The notes beneath the pieces were generated by a model. The model ran no database searches. It was not told the origin of the DNA and was given only the letters and a program-made list of their open reading frames with translations. A stretch of 64,000 bases of DNA, taken from assembly GCF_003573695.1 (NCBI RefSeq), contig NC_039368.1, forward strand, positions 12,094,360-12,158,359, in the 5' to 3' direction. The stretch comes from Papaver somniferum (taxonomy: Eukaryota; Streptophyta; Magnoliopsida; Ranunculales; Papaveraceae). Shown in pieces: positions 33,211 through 46,554 of this stretch. Positions within the stretch are counted from its first letter, which is position 1. Each line of letters begins with the position of its first letter. The position numbers and the translations under genes are program-made.

Positions 33211-35495
33211 ATCGAAAGGGAAATCGCTATGCTTATTGGTACTGTTATTCATTGCATATCTTTGGATTATTAATATGTGTGAGTTAGTAGAACCGATCAT
33301 AACTTGTTATGTATTTTGGTAAAACTAATCATGCATGTATTGGTAGACTTTTATTAGTGTAACGATCCTAAGTAATTACCTGAGATGGTATGATGAATAT
33401 TTGTAATTGGTGTTACTGATCCTAGTAATTGGTGTGACCGATCACAAAAGTATTATGTAATCGATCCTTGTAATTGGCGCAACCGGTCCTAGTAATTGGT
33501 TTAACCGATCCTAGTGATTTGTGTGACCGATCACATGTAATACCATGAGAATATGGTAACCGGTCCTGGTAATTGACGTAACTGATCCTGGTAACTGATG
33601 TAACCGGTCCCAGTAACCATATTGAGGTAGAACCGATCCTTGTGTTTGGTAAAACCGTAAACCCATGATTAGTGGATTGATATTTGATCAATCACATAGT
33701 TATCTTGGAATACAGATGAACCAATTCTAACTTGTTTGGAAGTGTGGTATAATCGGTTCCAAGATTGTAAATATGAAAGAGGATTTACATAAGAAAAGAT
33801 GTCGACATACTTTGAACATGCTCAGTAATATTTATCTTTTATTGTTCAAAGATATTCCTTAACTACTCAAGAAGATCCCGAACAAATAAACTAAACTAAG
33901 AATCTTTTAATTAAGGTTATTAGTTTTTGCAAATATCTGGAGAATAAAAAACAGTATTGTCCATTTACCGGTTGGAGATTTTCTTGTGAGATTTCGGTTA
34001 TATTGGACAAAGCATTTCAAGGAATTATGAAACCCGATTTGGAAATATATTGCATATATTGAGAATCTTCGGTTTTGGAAATTCCTTGGTGTCCAAACTT
34101 CCTTGGTCTACAAATACCCAAGTTTGCATTTCGAGCAAACTATCCTAAGAGCCAGCAAAACTTCCTAGTTGTGTTGTTACTGGTGGAGCCGTCTATCCGG
34201 AGAGGAAAGTACCCTAATTAGTCGAAATCTCTTACGACTGCTCGTTTAAAGATTTATGTGGGATCAAGAAGCTCTACGAGTACCGTTGGTGGGAAATTAT
34301 ATAATTGCAGTTTATTATTAGTTTTTGATTGATTTGATTGACTAACGGTTGTTGAACTTTGATTTCACATAGTTTGTTTATTCTTGAGAATCTTCTCTTC
34401 TGATATAAGATTCACTCAAACTAGATCGAAGTATCGACGGGATCTTTAGAACTGTTTGTAGATCTAAAGACGTCTTGTGATAATTCATTGTTAACAGACT
34501 CCGTTATGTGCGTGATTGATCACAAGAGATTCAAGTTGTGTTGTGCGGGTGTTTATTGAAGATCTAAGAAGATTTGAAGACAAAGAAGATTTCTGATTTG
34601 GTTTCTATATCTTCGGTGCACAAAACTTGATCGGCTGGGATCTAACTAATATCAGATTGATTCGATTAATTAGTTGCGTCAGATCGGTAGCAATAATAGA
34701 TCTCTTGAGTTCTATTTGATTGTTACAAATACGGATCTTATTACTTCGGTATTTAAAGATTGGATTGATCTAACCAGGCAAAGGAGTTTATTAATTAAAT
34801 GGAAGAGCCTTTGCATATGACTTGAGATATCTTCATTGGAAAGAATCAATAGAGTTGTTACCAAAAGATTTGTTGTTCCTTTACTTTTTGGAATACGATC
34901 CAAAGGAATTGTTCCATTGCATGTACTTATTGAATGTCGGAAACGCAGGGATACTGAAGAAACTAGGTGAACTATAGGTTTAGTTTCTTGGTATCAACTA
35001 TACGAAGCTAGTGTTGATTTTGTATAGCGGCTTAATTCTGAGAGTATTCAGTTCTGGACTAGATCCCGAGGTTTTTCTGCATTTGCGGTTTCCTCGTTAA
35101 CAAAAGCTTCCTATGCCATTTACTTTATATTTCCGCATTATAATTGTTTTATTATAATTAAAGTAAATTGCACTTTGTACGTTAACATGGCACTTGGTAT
35201 TGATCCTATTGGTTTCTGTCATTACCATACCTTTAATCAAGTGATCACTTTGTTGTTGTATTGTCTCGATTCCATATCCATAGACGATCACACAAAGTGT
35301 ATTGGTTTTCTCCACTTGCCTTTGATATTTAATTCACGAGTTAGCGCAGTTCGGACTAACCCTATATCAAGTGGACACTGTGTTGAAATATTCCTTGAGT
35401 GATTGTTGCTCCAAGAGATTTATACACAGTCGGTCTTGTATAAGTTGTGATCAAAATAAAAGATTGTGGTGTATTTGGGTACCCTCGTCTTTTCA

Positions 35496-35653
35496 CTAAG
35501 ATGGTGAAACAATTTAGCGGATTCATCCAAAGTTTTGTTGTTTATGAGTTTGTTTTTTTTATTTGGTTTTTCCACTTTTGCAACCATTGACGTCCCAGCT
35601 TCTTGTATTCTACTTCCATCTTGCAACTCTTCTTTCGTCGTTGTTGCTGCCAT
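35496..35653 (-). pseudogene. small minus-strand frame cut by the nest
   Basis: ATG at 35653 lies in a good plant context (AAAATGGCAG) and opens MAATTTKEELQDG..., Lys-rich. It runs into the target duplication at 35496-35500; past the nest the same frame would continue at 18360 and stop at 18282-18284, about 78 codons in all. I do not recognise it. It may be the first exon of a host gene or chance. Confidence 0.25.
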
Positions 35654-36440
35654 TTTATTTCCTCAATCAGTCCAAGGGACCTGAATTCACATATATCTGA
35701 CACTCTTCTTTTGAGAGATTTTGCACCTTCCATTTAACCTTTTTCATTTGTCTAAGTAGAAGTACACCTTACATATTTAGTAATTAAAAAATTTGCGGTA
35801 GACAATTATGGTTGAGTTTGGTATCTGACTTCTTACCTGCAAGTCATGTACTTTGGTCAGAGTTGGTTTTATGTTCATTATTAAATGTATGGTTTTGAAT
35901 TGATGCTTTTGATATGGCTATAAATAAGTGTGATTGGTTTTGATGGAGATGCAGTTTTATTTTGTAAAAAATTGAGACATCATTCCTTCTATATAAACCA
36001 ACATTTAATTGCACATAAATCTTCTACTCAACATTTTCAAAAGGATTTAACTGGTTATTAGCAAACCAAGTTACCAAGATTCCAATCACTGTCTAATATT
36101 TGTTCCTTAAAAACCACTCATATTATAACTTAAGCCAACCAAATTGTTTTACTGAATATGCAGTATAACAGAATATGAATTGGTGTTTCTTTTACTATTA
36201 TTCCATAATTTACACAAAAATGAGAAATCAGCGGGATCCTAGTACTAAGGATATCATTGACCATGATTATCTCATGATATAGCATTTCCATATGAAAACC
36301 TCCACTTTTAGTAACAAACCTAATCCCAAGAATAAAAATAAAAAATAAAAAAATCCAGATCGCATTTGTATTCCTATGTTAAATGTTACTATTGTTTCCA
36401 TTGATTAGGTGATGAGTGTAGAAAGACTTTATAATAACAA
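35654..36440. other. gene-free stretch
   Basis: AT-rich sequence with no recognised gene, repeat or transposon end. It lies between the nest's host sequence and the 5' end of a truncated LINE. Confidence 0.4.
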
Positions 36441-38709
36441 CATGGAGAAATAAAAGGCATAAGGATTGGAAAAAGAACACCACCCAGTTTGCACCTCATG
36501 TACGCAGATGACTTGTTAATCACCTGCACTGCCAACCAAAAATCGTGCATGGCACTTCAACAAATTCTGCATAGGTACTCCACTTCAGCTGGCAAATTTA
36601 TTAACAAAGGAAAATCATCCATTATACACCATCCTAGTCTTGATCCGTGGATATCTCAACAACTAAGGAGTACCTTCAACGTCAACACAACATCTCAACC
36701 ACCTACTTACCTAGGTATACAATTCAGGAAAGGAAGGAACTCTTCACATTTGTTTGTTGAACTGCTAAACAGAATCGAAAGGAAGGCTAAGGGATGGATT
36801 GCAAAGTGTGTAAACCAAGCTGGTAGGCTTGTCTTGATCAAGACAGTTCAGACACCTACAACGATCCACATCATGCAGGCACAACAACTCTCAAGTGAAG
36901 TGCACAACAAAATTGACAAAATTACCAGAGATTTTTTTTTTTTGGGCATGATACCCAAACTAGGAAACTGCATCCTATTGGTTGGGAGAGGGTTACCACA
37001 CCAATTTCTTTGGGAGGACTTGGTATAAGAAAGAGCAAGGAACACAACCAGGCTCTACTGCTCAAACTTGTGTGCCATCAACAACATTCAAACTCAATAT
37101 GGACCTCCATTTGCACTCCATGATACCTCAACCCGACCACTTCCTCAACTTCAATCCCAAAACCTCACTCATCATCCCGTCACTTTTGGAAATGTCTAGC
37201 TAACCTTTCTTCTGTTTTGTAGGATTTAGTTTTCTCAAAAATAGGAGATGGATGCAACACCACGATCAATCAATATTGGGTACCTCATACATCACCATAC
37301 AAAGCACAATTCACGAGCCATAACCTTTCACCCAACACCTTAGTGGACTACCTGATCGACTAACCATCAAACACATGGAACCATACCCAAATGAATCACC
37401 ACTTCCCTCCAGATATGGCTCGACAAATCACCAACATCCACCTTCCGAGACACCCAATACCTGACAAAATCATTTGGCCTAACACAAAACATGGAAACTA
37501 CACTTCAAAATCTAGCAACACCCACCTCATCTCAGTATCAAACAACAACACCCAAACAAACCAAAGCAATCATCCACAACCTGTGAATGTCAAAGCAATC
37601 TGGAAGAATCTAAGATGTCCACCAAAAATTAGACTTTTCTTGTGGAATGTCGCCGACAACGGCCTCCCAACCTTCAAAAGGCTACACGGGCTCAATATCA
37701 CCACCATCAACACATGCCCACAACATCCAGAATCAGAGCACCACCTTATATTCGACTGTGATAAATCGAAATCTATTTGGCAAATAATAATGACAAACCT
37801 AGCAAGAGGAAATCACGTTCAGCAGCAACAACATCAAAGGAAACATCAACAACAACGCCAACATCAGCATCAGCAACAACACCAATACACTGGCCCAACA
37901 AACATCCAAGATATCTTAAACACAAACTCAGAATTAACGCAAAGTTTATTGGGTTTCACAATATGGCACATATGGCTGGCACGAAATGCAACAGTGTACA
38001 AAAGATATCGAAAAACACCATTGCAGACTTACCAAATAATCAAGGTAATGTTTGAAGAATACCAGGGCACAAAAGTATACGGGACCTATCATGGCAGGCG
38101 GACCAACAATACCAAGACAACAACAACGAATAACCACCATATCTACTCTCTACATAAGATGGACAGCACCGGCACCAAATTGGAGCATCGAATGAAATCC
38201 CAGGACCAGCAGGAGCAGGAATCATATGCATACATAGCAATGGTAATATGTTAAAAGCTACAACATCACCTTTAGGGATAACTACATCAAATCTGAGGGA
38301 AACATGAGGATTACTACTAGAATTTAGAATAACAGTACAACAACGACGGAACGAGGTTTGGTTCGAGGTCGACTCATAGGCACTAATATCACTAGTGCAT
38401 TCCCAACAACCAAACCCATGGTACCTAACAAATATGCTCAACGAAATCAAATCACTCATGCAGGACGTTCCAAATAAAAAACTCTCACATACTTTGCGGG
38501 AAGCAAACCAGGCGACGGACGAGCTGGCAATCCAAGTTGTGAAGACACAAATACAACAACCTACAACAACAATGACTACCAGCTGGGACGCTAAATTCCC
38601 ACCTTTCCTACAAAATATTGTCTTCAATGACATAATTGGAACGGCCTATCCAAGAACTGTAGCCTCCTCTACTTAAATAAAATGGTTACCCCTTTCAAAA
38701 AAAAAAAAA
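36441..38709 (+). mobile_element. 5'-truncated L1-type LINE with poly(A)
   Basis: Coding begins within RT just before YADD and runs through the zinc-binding region and RNase H to AATAAA (38676-38681) and a 13-A tail (38697-38709). I could not find a matching target duplication. Confidence 0.85.
36489..38674 (+). pseudogene. LINE ORF2 C-terminal half: RT, zinc-binding region, RNase H
   Basis: HLMYADDLLITC (near 36495) is the RT catalytic motif; QPPTYLGIQFRKGR and KAKGWIAKCVNQAGRLVLIK follow as in plant LINEs. The zinc-binding region is WKNLRCPPKIRLFLWNVADNG (about 37605-37670) plus CPQHPESEHHLIFDC. The tail LREANQATDELA near 38500 is the RNase H end. Frame changes near 36950, 37030 and 38130-38400 disable it. 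Between the zinc-binding region and RNase H lies a Gln/His-rich run (37820-37885) not usual for these proteins. Confidence 0.85.
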
Positions 38710-40789
38710 TGAAATTTTCAGAGTTTGACAATGGCCAAATTAGTTTGTTTGGGCCAGCCTCGTTCTTATGAAGGTTTACACTTCGAATGTTTTCAACGAC
38801 TCTAGGCATGACCTGGTTTAAAAAACTGATGTTCCATTACCCATTATCACTCAGAATAATATTACTCACCTTGCGGAAAGTGTTACCAATAATGGGAATA
38901 ATGTCATTTCTACCTAATGTGTTAGAGTACTTGGAGGAGTCCAGTTGTGAGACTAAAGTAGTATACCTTTTTCATCCCCTATATCCCAAACTCCTACATG
39001 TTGAACCATTTTGAGACCAAGATACAAACTTTTTAATAGCCAAAAGTTATCATGGTTTGCATTAAATATATCTATACCAAAGTTCCATACCTTGTGATTG
39101 CGTGTTTCAGACTAAACACCAAAACCAAAACCGAAATATACGGGTTCTAAAGTTTTAAAAACATGACCGAACTACATTCAAAATGGTTTGATGTAAAAAT
39201 AAACCTACTTTGTTCGGTGTAAAATCGTCGGTTTCTAAAAAAAAATTAAAAGCCGATAATAAAGCAAGTACAAAAGAAATCATTTTGAAAACTAGATTAT
39301 ACAATCTCTCATTTCCTCTCTCTTCGTACACAGAAAGACTGCTTAGACCTGCTCCTCTTTCAGCTCTTCGAGTGGATCTGGGCAATATAAGTGTTTGTTT
39401 ACTATTTTCATAGCTTAGAAGGTTAGGGTTCAGATTTTTTTAAACTCATTTCTGTCGTCAAGCACTTTTGCAGGTATTTATTGCTGCGTGTATCCCAGGT
39501 TTCTTCCTTGTATCTATGGTTATTTTACTTTGGTTTCTTGGGTTTAAAAATCATATTCAAAATTAGACTACACTCTCTCTCTCTCTTTTATCTCTCTCTA
39601 TGCACAGAAATTTCTGGCAAGAGGTATAACTTCATGGAGTATGTGTTTATTTACTGTTTTCATAGCATAGACGGTGATGGTTTATAATTTTTTAAGTTAT
39701 TTATTTATTTATTTATTATTATCTGACATTCTCTCTGCCTTCTGGCACATATGCGTGGCCTTTCTTGCTGCGTATTTTCTGCGTTTCCTTCTTGCATTTA
39801 TGGCTATTTTGGTTTCTTGGTGATTTAACTATTCTGGCATCAAGACCCGATCACCAAAATATGGATTATTCCGGTCAAGATTTAGGCATATATAAAACTT
39901 TTGATTTGGAGCTCAATAGCCAGGAATGTAAAAAGTCTGAAACTTCTTAATCAGATTAACTAAGATTTACAATTATCAAAATAACCCACTTGATTACAAA
40001 ATTTACATGTGATAAATAAAAAATCACTTGTTCAGTAAGATTTATGTTTATCGAAGTAAACTACTTATTGGATCAAGTCACGGAACATCAAAATATCAAA
40101 GTCTTCAATATTTTTAATCTTTAAAAGTAAAAACCTGCAAATCGACTGGATTCCATTATATAATTTTTCAAATGAACTGGAATTTGTTAACATTGGCAGA
40201 TTAATAGTTCTATTAACGAAATCTTAATCATTGAGATATTCAAAGTTCTTTAATGACATTACATCAGAAAAGAATGTATATGGAACAAACAATTGTGTTA
40301 GTTCAATAACAAGTAACAAACAACAAAAACTAAACAAAAATCTAGTTTTCCTCCGGCGGCGCTACTAGTACTCCTTGATCCGAAATAAGACTTTAAACTA
40401 GTTAATCATGTTTTTTTCCCAAATTTCATCAAACTGATTGCTACTGACAATAGCCTTGTACTTGGCTCATGTATATTCTAGGACGAGTTTGTAGGAATAT
40501 GAATATCCACTATTTAAGCGCCATGACCAAGGTTTTGTTTGTAACAAGATCTACCAAGTTCGAAAATCAAAACATATACGATAAATGTCATTTCTGAATT
40601 TAACAAAGATCTGGGTATTATATGATTACATTAACATGTACTAATACACCCCAATATCCCTCTACTTAGACATATTAATCCATATACTTAGACATATTAA
40701 TCTTGGAGGAGCCCTTTTGAATTCTTGCAGCCCTTAAAACAGATATCTTAAGTAAATAACTAAAAATACATTAAGTCGTCTGGAGTACT
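38710..40789. other. spacer with a diverged tandem duplication
   Basis: No gene recognised. 39290-39550 and 39560-39825 are diverged copies sharing CTCTCTC...CACAGAAA, TTTACTNTTTTCATAGC and TTGCTGCGT...TTTGGTTTCTTGG. The rest is AT-rich without visible structure. Confidence 0.5.
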
Positions 40790-40860
40790 TATATTTCTTT
40801 TTTATTCTTTTAAAACATAAAGAAAAGTTTATTTATGGATTGATATTACATAATACCAGC

Positions 40861-43118
40861 TAACTTATTCATCCCTTAATACATCTGCATATTCATTTGG
40901 GATGTTACCAAAAAAGTCAAAAGAAGCTCTACTAGTTCTAGCTTTATTAGCCAGTTTATGAGCTGCATTGTTACCTGTTCTTTTAACATATTCAACTGTA
41001 CTAGAAATTAAACAATACAATAGGTTCTTTATTTCTATTATAATCCCCTGGTTTTCTCAATGTACATAAGGAGTTGCACCTGTTATAGAGTTAACTATAT
41101 TTAAGCACTCTGATTAAAAAATCACATTTTCGATATTTATAGTCTTGCCCTATAGGATAGCTTCTCTAACCGTCAAGCATTCCATCTGTTCTGCGTTTAA
41201 TCCTCCATGGAAGTATCTGCCTCTGATGCCATATCTGGTACCTGTATGATCTCTATTAATCAGTCCCACACCAAAAACTTTATGCACGTCATCAAATTAA
41301 AGAAGCATCAATATTTATCTTAAATCGATTAATTAATATTAGGTGGTGTTCATTTAAACTGGGATGTAAGAATGACTTTTCGAAGAAAGTTGATTATGGT
41401 TGTTAATGCAACATTGAGTAATTATGTATGTAACATTTTTCACTGTCGTTATGATGTTGAGGCTCTTATTCTGAAACACTTTAGTACATCTATTCTTCCA
41501 AATGTACCAAGTGGTTATCATCATAGTTGCAACCCACAAGTTTCAGGACTCGGCATCCAGGTTAGATATCTCTATAAACCAGCTTTTGATCCAAGAAACA
41601 AAAATTGTCCAGTTAACTTGTATGTTATGAATAATGTTCATAGTTAGCCAGATAGATGATGTTGACTCACAGTTTATGATGAGATGTTCAAGAGTTTCTG
41701 GTTGAGAATTGCATTGGGGACACATGATGTTGATATTCTGCTTGTAGTGACTAAGATTTACCATAGTGGGAAAAACTCCTCTGAGACATTTCCAAATGAA
41801 AAGTTTAACTCTATGTGGGGTTTTGGTTTTCCACGGTTTTCTCCATATATCTCTTGGATTAATATGTCTTTATTGATTGTTGTTTTGAGATATTGACGTG
41901 AAAAAATTGTAAGAAGATTTGACAGTGAACTTTCCCATCCTATTTGGTTCCCAAATCGTAGAATCTTGAACATATTAAACCAAATGCATTTTAAGAATAA
42001 GATCAGAAACATAATTCGAAAAAATATCTTGAATAAGAGGGACATTTAATCTTCTAGGACTTTGAAGCATTATATCACTGACATATACTATTCTAACTGG
42101 TTCAGCATATTCAGTACTTGGAACTGGTGGATGGTCAAGAACTTTAACATATTTGTCATACGAAACTAAAGTTTTTGTGTCACATCTAATATCCCACCTA
42201 TAAAACCTTCTAACTTGTGTCAGCCCCTGATCTATCCCTTTCCATATCCATGAGGAGATGGAGTGATAATTATGAAGATAAATAAAATCACAGTACGGTG
42301 AATATTTTGGCTTCAAGATTTTAACCCATAATTGGTAATGTTTTGTACAAATCCTCCAAGCTAATTTAGTAATTAGTGTCACATCGTATTGTTCTAGATT
42401 CCTGAAAACCAGACCTCACTCACTTTTAAAATTACAAAGAGACTCCCAAGATATGAAGTTAAGAAATTTATTATTCATATGACTCCACCCAAAATATCCT
42501 CTGAATTGTATCTAGCTGTTTAAGAGTGTTTTTTTGGTAGCTTGAAGTTGCTCATATAGTGAGCTAGGATGGAATTTAAAACTAATTTGATCATTGTATT
42601 TCTAGAAGATTGGTTAAGAATTTTAGAATTCCAGCCATTGAGTTTGTTCTCAAAGGCTTCCCTGATAGAGTTAAAAGATTTTTTTTGGATTTGCCAAGCA
42701 AAAAAAGTAATCCCAAGTATTTCTCAGAAGAAAAAAGCTATTCTACTCCCAGTCTTTCAACTATGATTAATTTTTATTCATGTGACATATCTTCCATAAT
42801 GAAAGCTGTCGATTTAGAAAATTTGATCATTTGACCTAAGATGTTACCAAAGTTCTTGAGAATATTGGTGATACTATTCTGGTCAGCTTGAAATTGGAGC
42901 AAACAATCGTCAGCAAGAAGCATATGATTAACTGAGCGAGCTTCTTTTACAACTCGAATTCCTTGAATGAGATGACTATCTCCAGCAATGCCTAATAATC
43001 TAGATAAGTACTCCATGGCTATAATAAAGAGATAACAAGGGGAGAGTAGATCCCCTGTCTTAATCCTCTTGTAGGAGTATACTCTTCGCAAGAACTACCA
43101 TTCAGTCTGATTGATACT
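40861..43118 (-). pseudogene. LINE ORF2 3' part: end of RT, zinc-binding region, RNase H
   Basis: From right to left: RT core with DLLSPCYLFIIAMEYLSRLL and LLADDCLL (43090-42890), AKLAWRI and SSWIWKGI (42370-42230), zinc-binding CPQCNSQPETLEHLIINC (about 41720-41670), then RNase H ending KRTGNNAAHKLANKA near 40960. Several frame changes and stops. RT motif is LADD in place of YADD. Confidence 0.85.
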
Positions 43119-44389
43119 TGTTAGAGTATTGCTCGGTCGAACTCACAAGTGTCGCTATCTCAAGCTTGTTGTCAAATTTATTTATCAAAAGTATATCTCG
43201 ATTTTAGTCTACAATTAGTTAAGTCTCAGATTAGGTTAGAAGATGTAGTTGAGAATCGGACATCACTGCGTTTTACCGTTTGAAGTCGAAGATCAACCGA
43301 AGCTTTTGGAGAACTTCTTCAGCAAAAGGTAAGTGAAGACTGAACTACCTATTTGTCAAGTTATATTCATCTCTCTATCTATGAGACATTGTCGCATAAC
43401 TAATTAGACTATAATAAGCATATCGAGAATTTCAAGTTAAGTTTATCTTGGTAATTAGTTCTCGAAGTATATAGGGCTAAGCTTAATGAACATTTGTTCA
43501 TACTTGATGAATTTCGGTTACGGACAATTTATTGTTCGTAATCTAAATTATGATTCAAGATTATCATTCGAAAATAGTGTAGAACAATGATATTTTTCAT
43601 TGATGTTATTTGGGAATGTTTCGAATTGATTTAGAGAGAAATATATAACTACTGAAAAATCTGGATCGATATAGGACAGTATGCATACTGGTTTCACAAA
43701 CTGGGAAAACTGTTATAAGTCTGGAGCCGTAGTACATGTACCTAGTATACGTACTGGCGTAGCTATAGTTAGGCAGCGACTTAGTGGTACGCATACCCCA
43801 TATGCATACCACAAAATTTCTATGAACTCGTAAACCTGGAATGGTATGCATACCGAAAAAGAACTGTTGGTTTTGAAACTGGTGTGGTATCCATACCCGG
43901 TACGAAAATCGGAAAAGTTTTGTATGTTCCGAAACTTATATTTGTATTAAGGGTACACATACCCCTACATGTATCATGACAAATATAGTCACGAGTAAGG
44001 TTGAAGTACATGTATCTGGTACACGTACTTACCCTGTCGAATATTTTCAGATGCACATAAAATTATTTCTGTGAGATAATTAGCATTTGAACAAATCTCT
44101 AAGAACACTATATGGACATGAATGATCATATTATAACTTATGTTTGGGATTCAAATTTAAAAGTCTTAAGTTTCAATGAAAATGATTAAGCTTATAGTTC
44201 AATCGGCTAGTTTCGGCTAACCGTCCATGAAGAATGTCTTTGTACACGGTTCGGTTACGAATCATCCTAACCAGAGTGTATATGTTGTTATGTTAATCCA
44301 TTTCAAATATTCACTTAAGGGTGTATATTGTTTGCTTGGTTCCAAAGATATATTATCTTAAACTTAAAGCAACCTATGCTTTGAAAGCC

Positions 44390-44397
44390 TATAAAAG
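44390..44397 (+). promoter_or_regulatory. TATA box of the family B solo LTR
   Basis: TATAAAAG within GCCTATAAAAGGGGAACC, in the position expected before the R region; the other family B LTR has TATATAAA at 50510-50517 (minus strand). Confidence 0.55.
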
Positions 44398-45125
44398 GGG
44401 AACCTCAAACAATTGGGTCTTTGAATCCCGACACTATCTTTGTGTGTCCTAGTTGTAAACTAGAGTCGTCCTCTTCCTAAAACCTTTTTAGGGTTTAGTG
44501 ACTAAAAAGACTTCATATGGATTCGTGAAGCCAGGTCTATCTATCTTTTATCTTGATAGTTCGAGTATCATGATCTTGATTGTTTTTTGAGATTACTCCA
44601 TCAATTAAGATAGATAGAAGTCACAAAGTTCTCTTCGTCTCAGACTTTGTTGATTCCACAAGTTTAATAATTTTGAGGTGTAATAATCTAAGCTGCTCTT
44701 TGGGAAGCATAAGTCCAGATTTTGAGGTTACCTAGACTTTATCTATTGCAATCGATTTCCAGTCTCACCTTGATCTACGATCAAAAAGGAAATCACACAT
44801 GTAGGCTTATCTGCGAGAGGCAGATTGGTTTAAAGTCTTCAATTGAGTTGAATCAACTCTTAGGTTGTAAAGGACGTCATTTAAGGGAATCAATTGCGCG
44901 GAGTCCTGTTGGGATTCAATAGGCGTAAGGAACAAAACTGTAACCGAATTGATGTGAGGGTTTAATTCGGTGTCAACTACATTCTAGTCCGAAGTTAATT
45001 GGTCGTAGGCTAGTGTCTATAACGGTTTAATACAGTTTGGTGTTCAATCTGGATTAGGTCCCGGGATTTTTCTACATTTACGGTTCCCTCGTTATCAAAA
45101 TTTATAGTATCTGTGTTATTTATTT

Positions 45126-46554
45126 GGGTTATTTGGTTTTTGGTACTCAGGTTTTGACCCAAACCTGGGTTTGGTCTAACATTTGTCCGGCCTTTGCGTT
45201 TGGTCTAAAGACCAAAATTGACCAGCGTTGACTCTGTCAAGTGATGATGTGTTTCACTTTTGACTTAATTATTTTCTTTTATGGACCCTCGAATTATAAA
45301 TTATTTTCTTATTACACCCCCAACTATTTTTATCAACAGATCTGGCCATTGGATTGAACGGATTCGGTGAAACCATTCACCTTCATCTTCTTCTGATTCT
45401 AGGTCTTCCAAAGTAAGTGCAGAAGATCCTTAACAATAAAAGTACTTGATACAGAGAATTAGGGATGGAATAGGATTAGTTTTCAACGAAATGGAGAGAT
45501 GAAGAACTTTATAGCATCTCCTCCATCAAAATCTCCTCAAGTTTCATTTTCCTCCATCGATTTATCAACCATCAGCGATAGAATCAGGGTTTTCTGATTG
45601 AAATAAGGGTTAACAGTTTCGGAATTTGAGGTTTATTATCTGTTCATGATGTTAACAATTGAATTTTTTTTGGGAATTTGGGGTTTGTTTTCTGAATACG
45701 ATGGATTTTGGGGTTTGAGTTGTTTAAACTCTAGAAGAAGATGCAGACATAAGATGGGTCTATGGAGATGAATATTCTGATATTGTCTGATTCGTGAGAT
45801 TGTGTTGGATTTGATGGAGATGATGCTGCAGAGAAGAGAGTATTTTGAAGGTTTCAATGAATCTGTGGTGAAAAACAAGATGTAGTTTATGCGAAGTCTG
45901 AGAAGGGTTTTATGTTGAATTGTTGGTGAAGAAGAACTTTTTGAATGGGTTTGATCGATTCATGGAGAGTTAGGGTATGGGATTGAGGAGATGAAAATCA
46001 AGGGTGTTGTATTTGGCTGTGATTAGAAGAAGATAAAGAGTTAATGCTGCTAAAGAATGGATTTAGATGTATGATAGGACAGGGATTTCAGGTTCAGTTC
46101 AAGAAGGAGATGCCGTTGGTGCTCCAATTGGTTCTTGTGATGCTAGTCTATACTGGATGGTTGTGTTTGAGGCTCCGAGAAGATATTGTTTATTGATGTT
46201 TGAATTTCACTTCATGTGATTCAGCTATGTTATTTTCTGAGAAGATTGCGGGGTGTTATCGGTTGCCATTGTATGAGATTTGAGTACTGTAGTTGATGAT
46301 GATTGCCAAGAACAGCAGCAGAAAATAGAGAGAAGGAGAAGAGAAAATAACTCATTTTTGGGGGCCCTGTTAGTGAGTACACAATTATTCGAGGGGTCCA
46401 TTAAAAATTAATTAAGTCAAAAGTTAAACACATCATCACTTGACGAAGTCAACGTGGGTCAATGTGGGTCTTTAGACCAAACGCAAAGGCCGAATAAATG
46501 TTAGACCAAACTCAGGTTTGGGTCAAAACCTAAGTACCAAAAACCAAATAACCC
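45126..46554. mobile_element. Mutator-like element (MULE), non-autonomous
   Basis: Terminal inverted repeats of about 180 bases start GGGTTATTTGGTTTTTGGTA at the left and match inward from 46554 with few differences. The 9-bp flanks TATTTATTT (45117-45125) and TATTTCTTT (46555-46563) agree at eight positions, the Mutator duplication length. It interrupts a family B LTR. The 1.05-kb interior has no transposase; it could be captured sequence, but I recognise no gene in it. Confidence 0.88.

Larger units (their letters stand above)
18366..35495 (+). mobile_element. old solo LTR (family A), split by a complete copy of the same family
   Basis: The LTR start is 18366-18746 and the remainder 32901-35495; an exact CTAAG target duplication flanks the whole (18361-18365 and 35496-35500). 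Joined, and after subtracting a 156-bp internal tandem duplication, the length is about 2,820 bp, the same as the LTRs of the inserted element. Its TATA region reads TACAAATA near 34113, so this copy probably lost its promoter. Confidence 0.9.

Noticed and set aside
39210..39950. Gene with CT-rich 5' UTR
   Set aside because: The short frames come from a diverged tandem duplication and no coding similarity is visible.
45636..45878. 80-codon minus-strand gene inside the Mutator-like element
   Set aside because: No family resemblance, and simple AT-rich sequence explains it.
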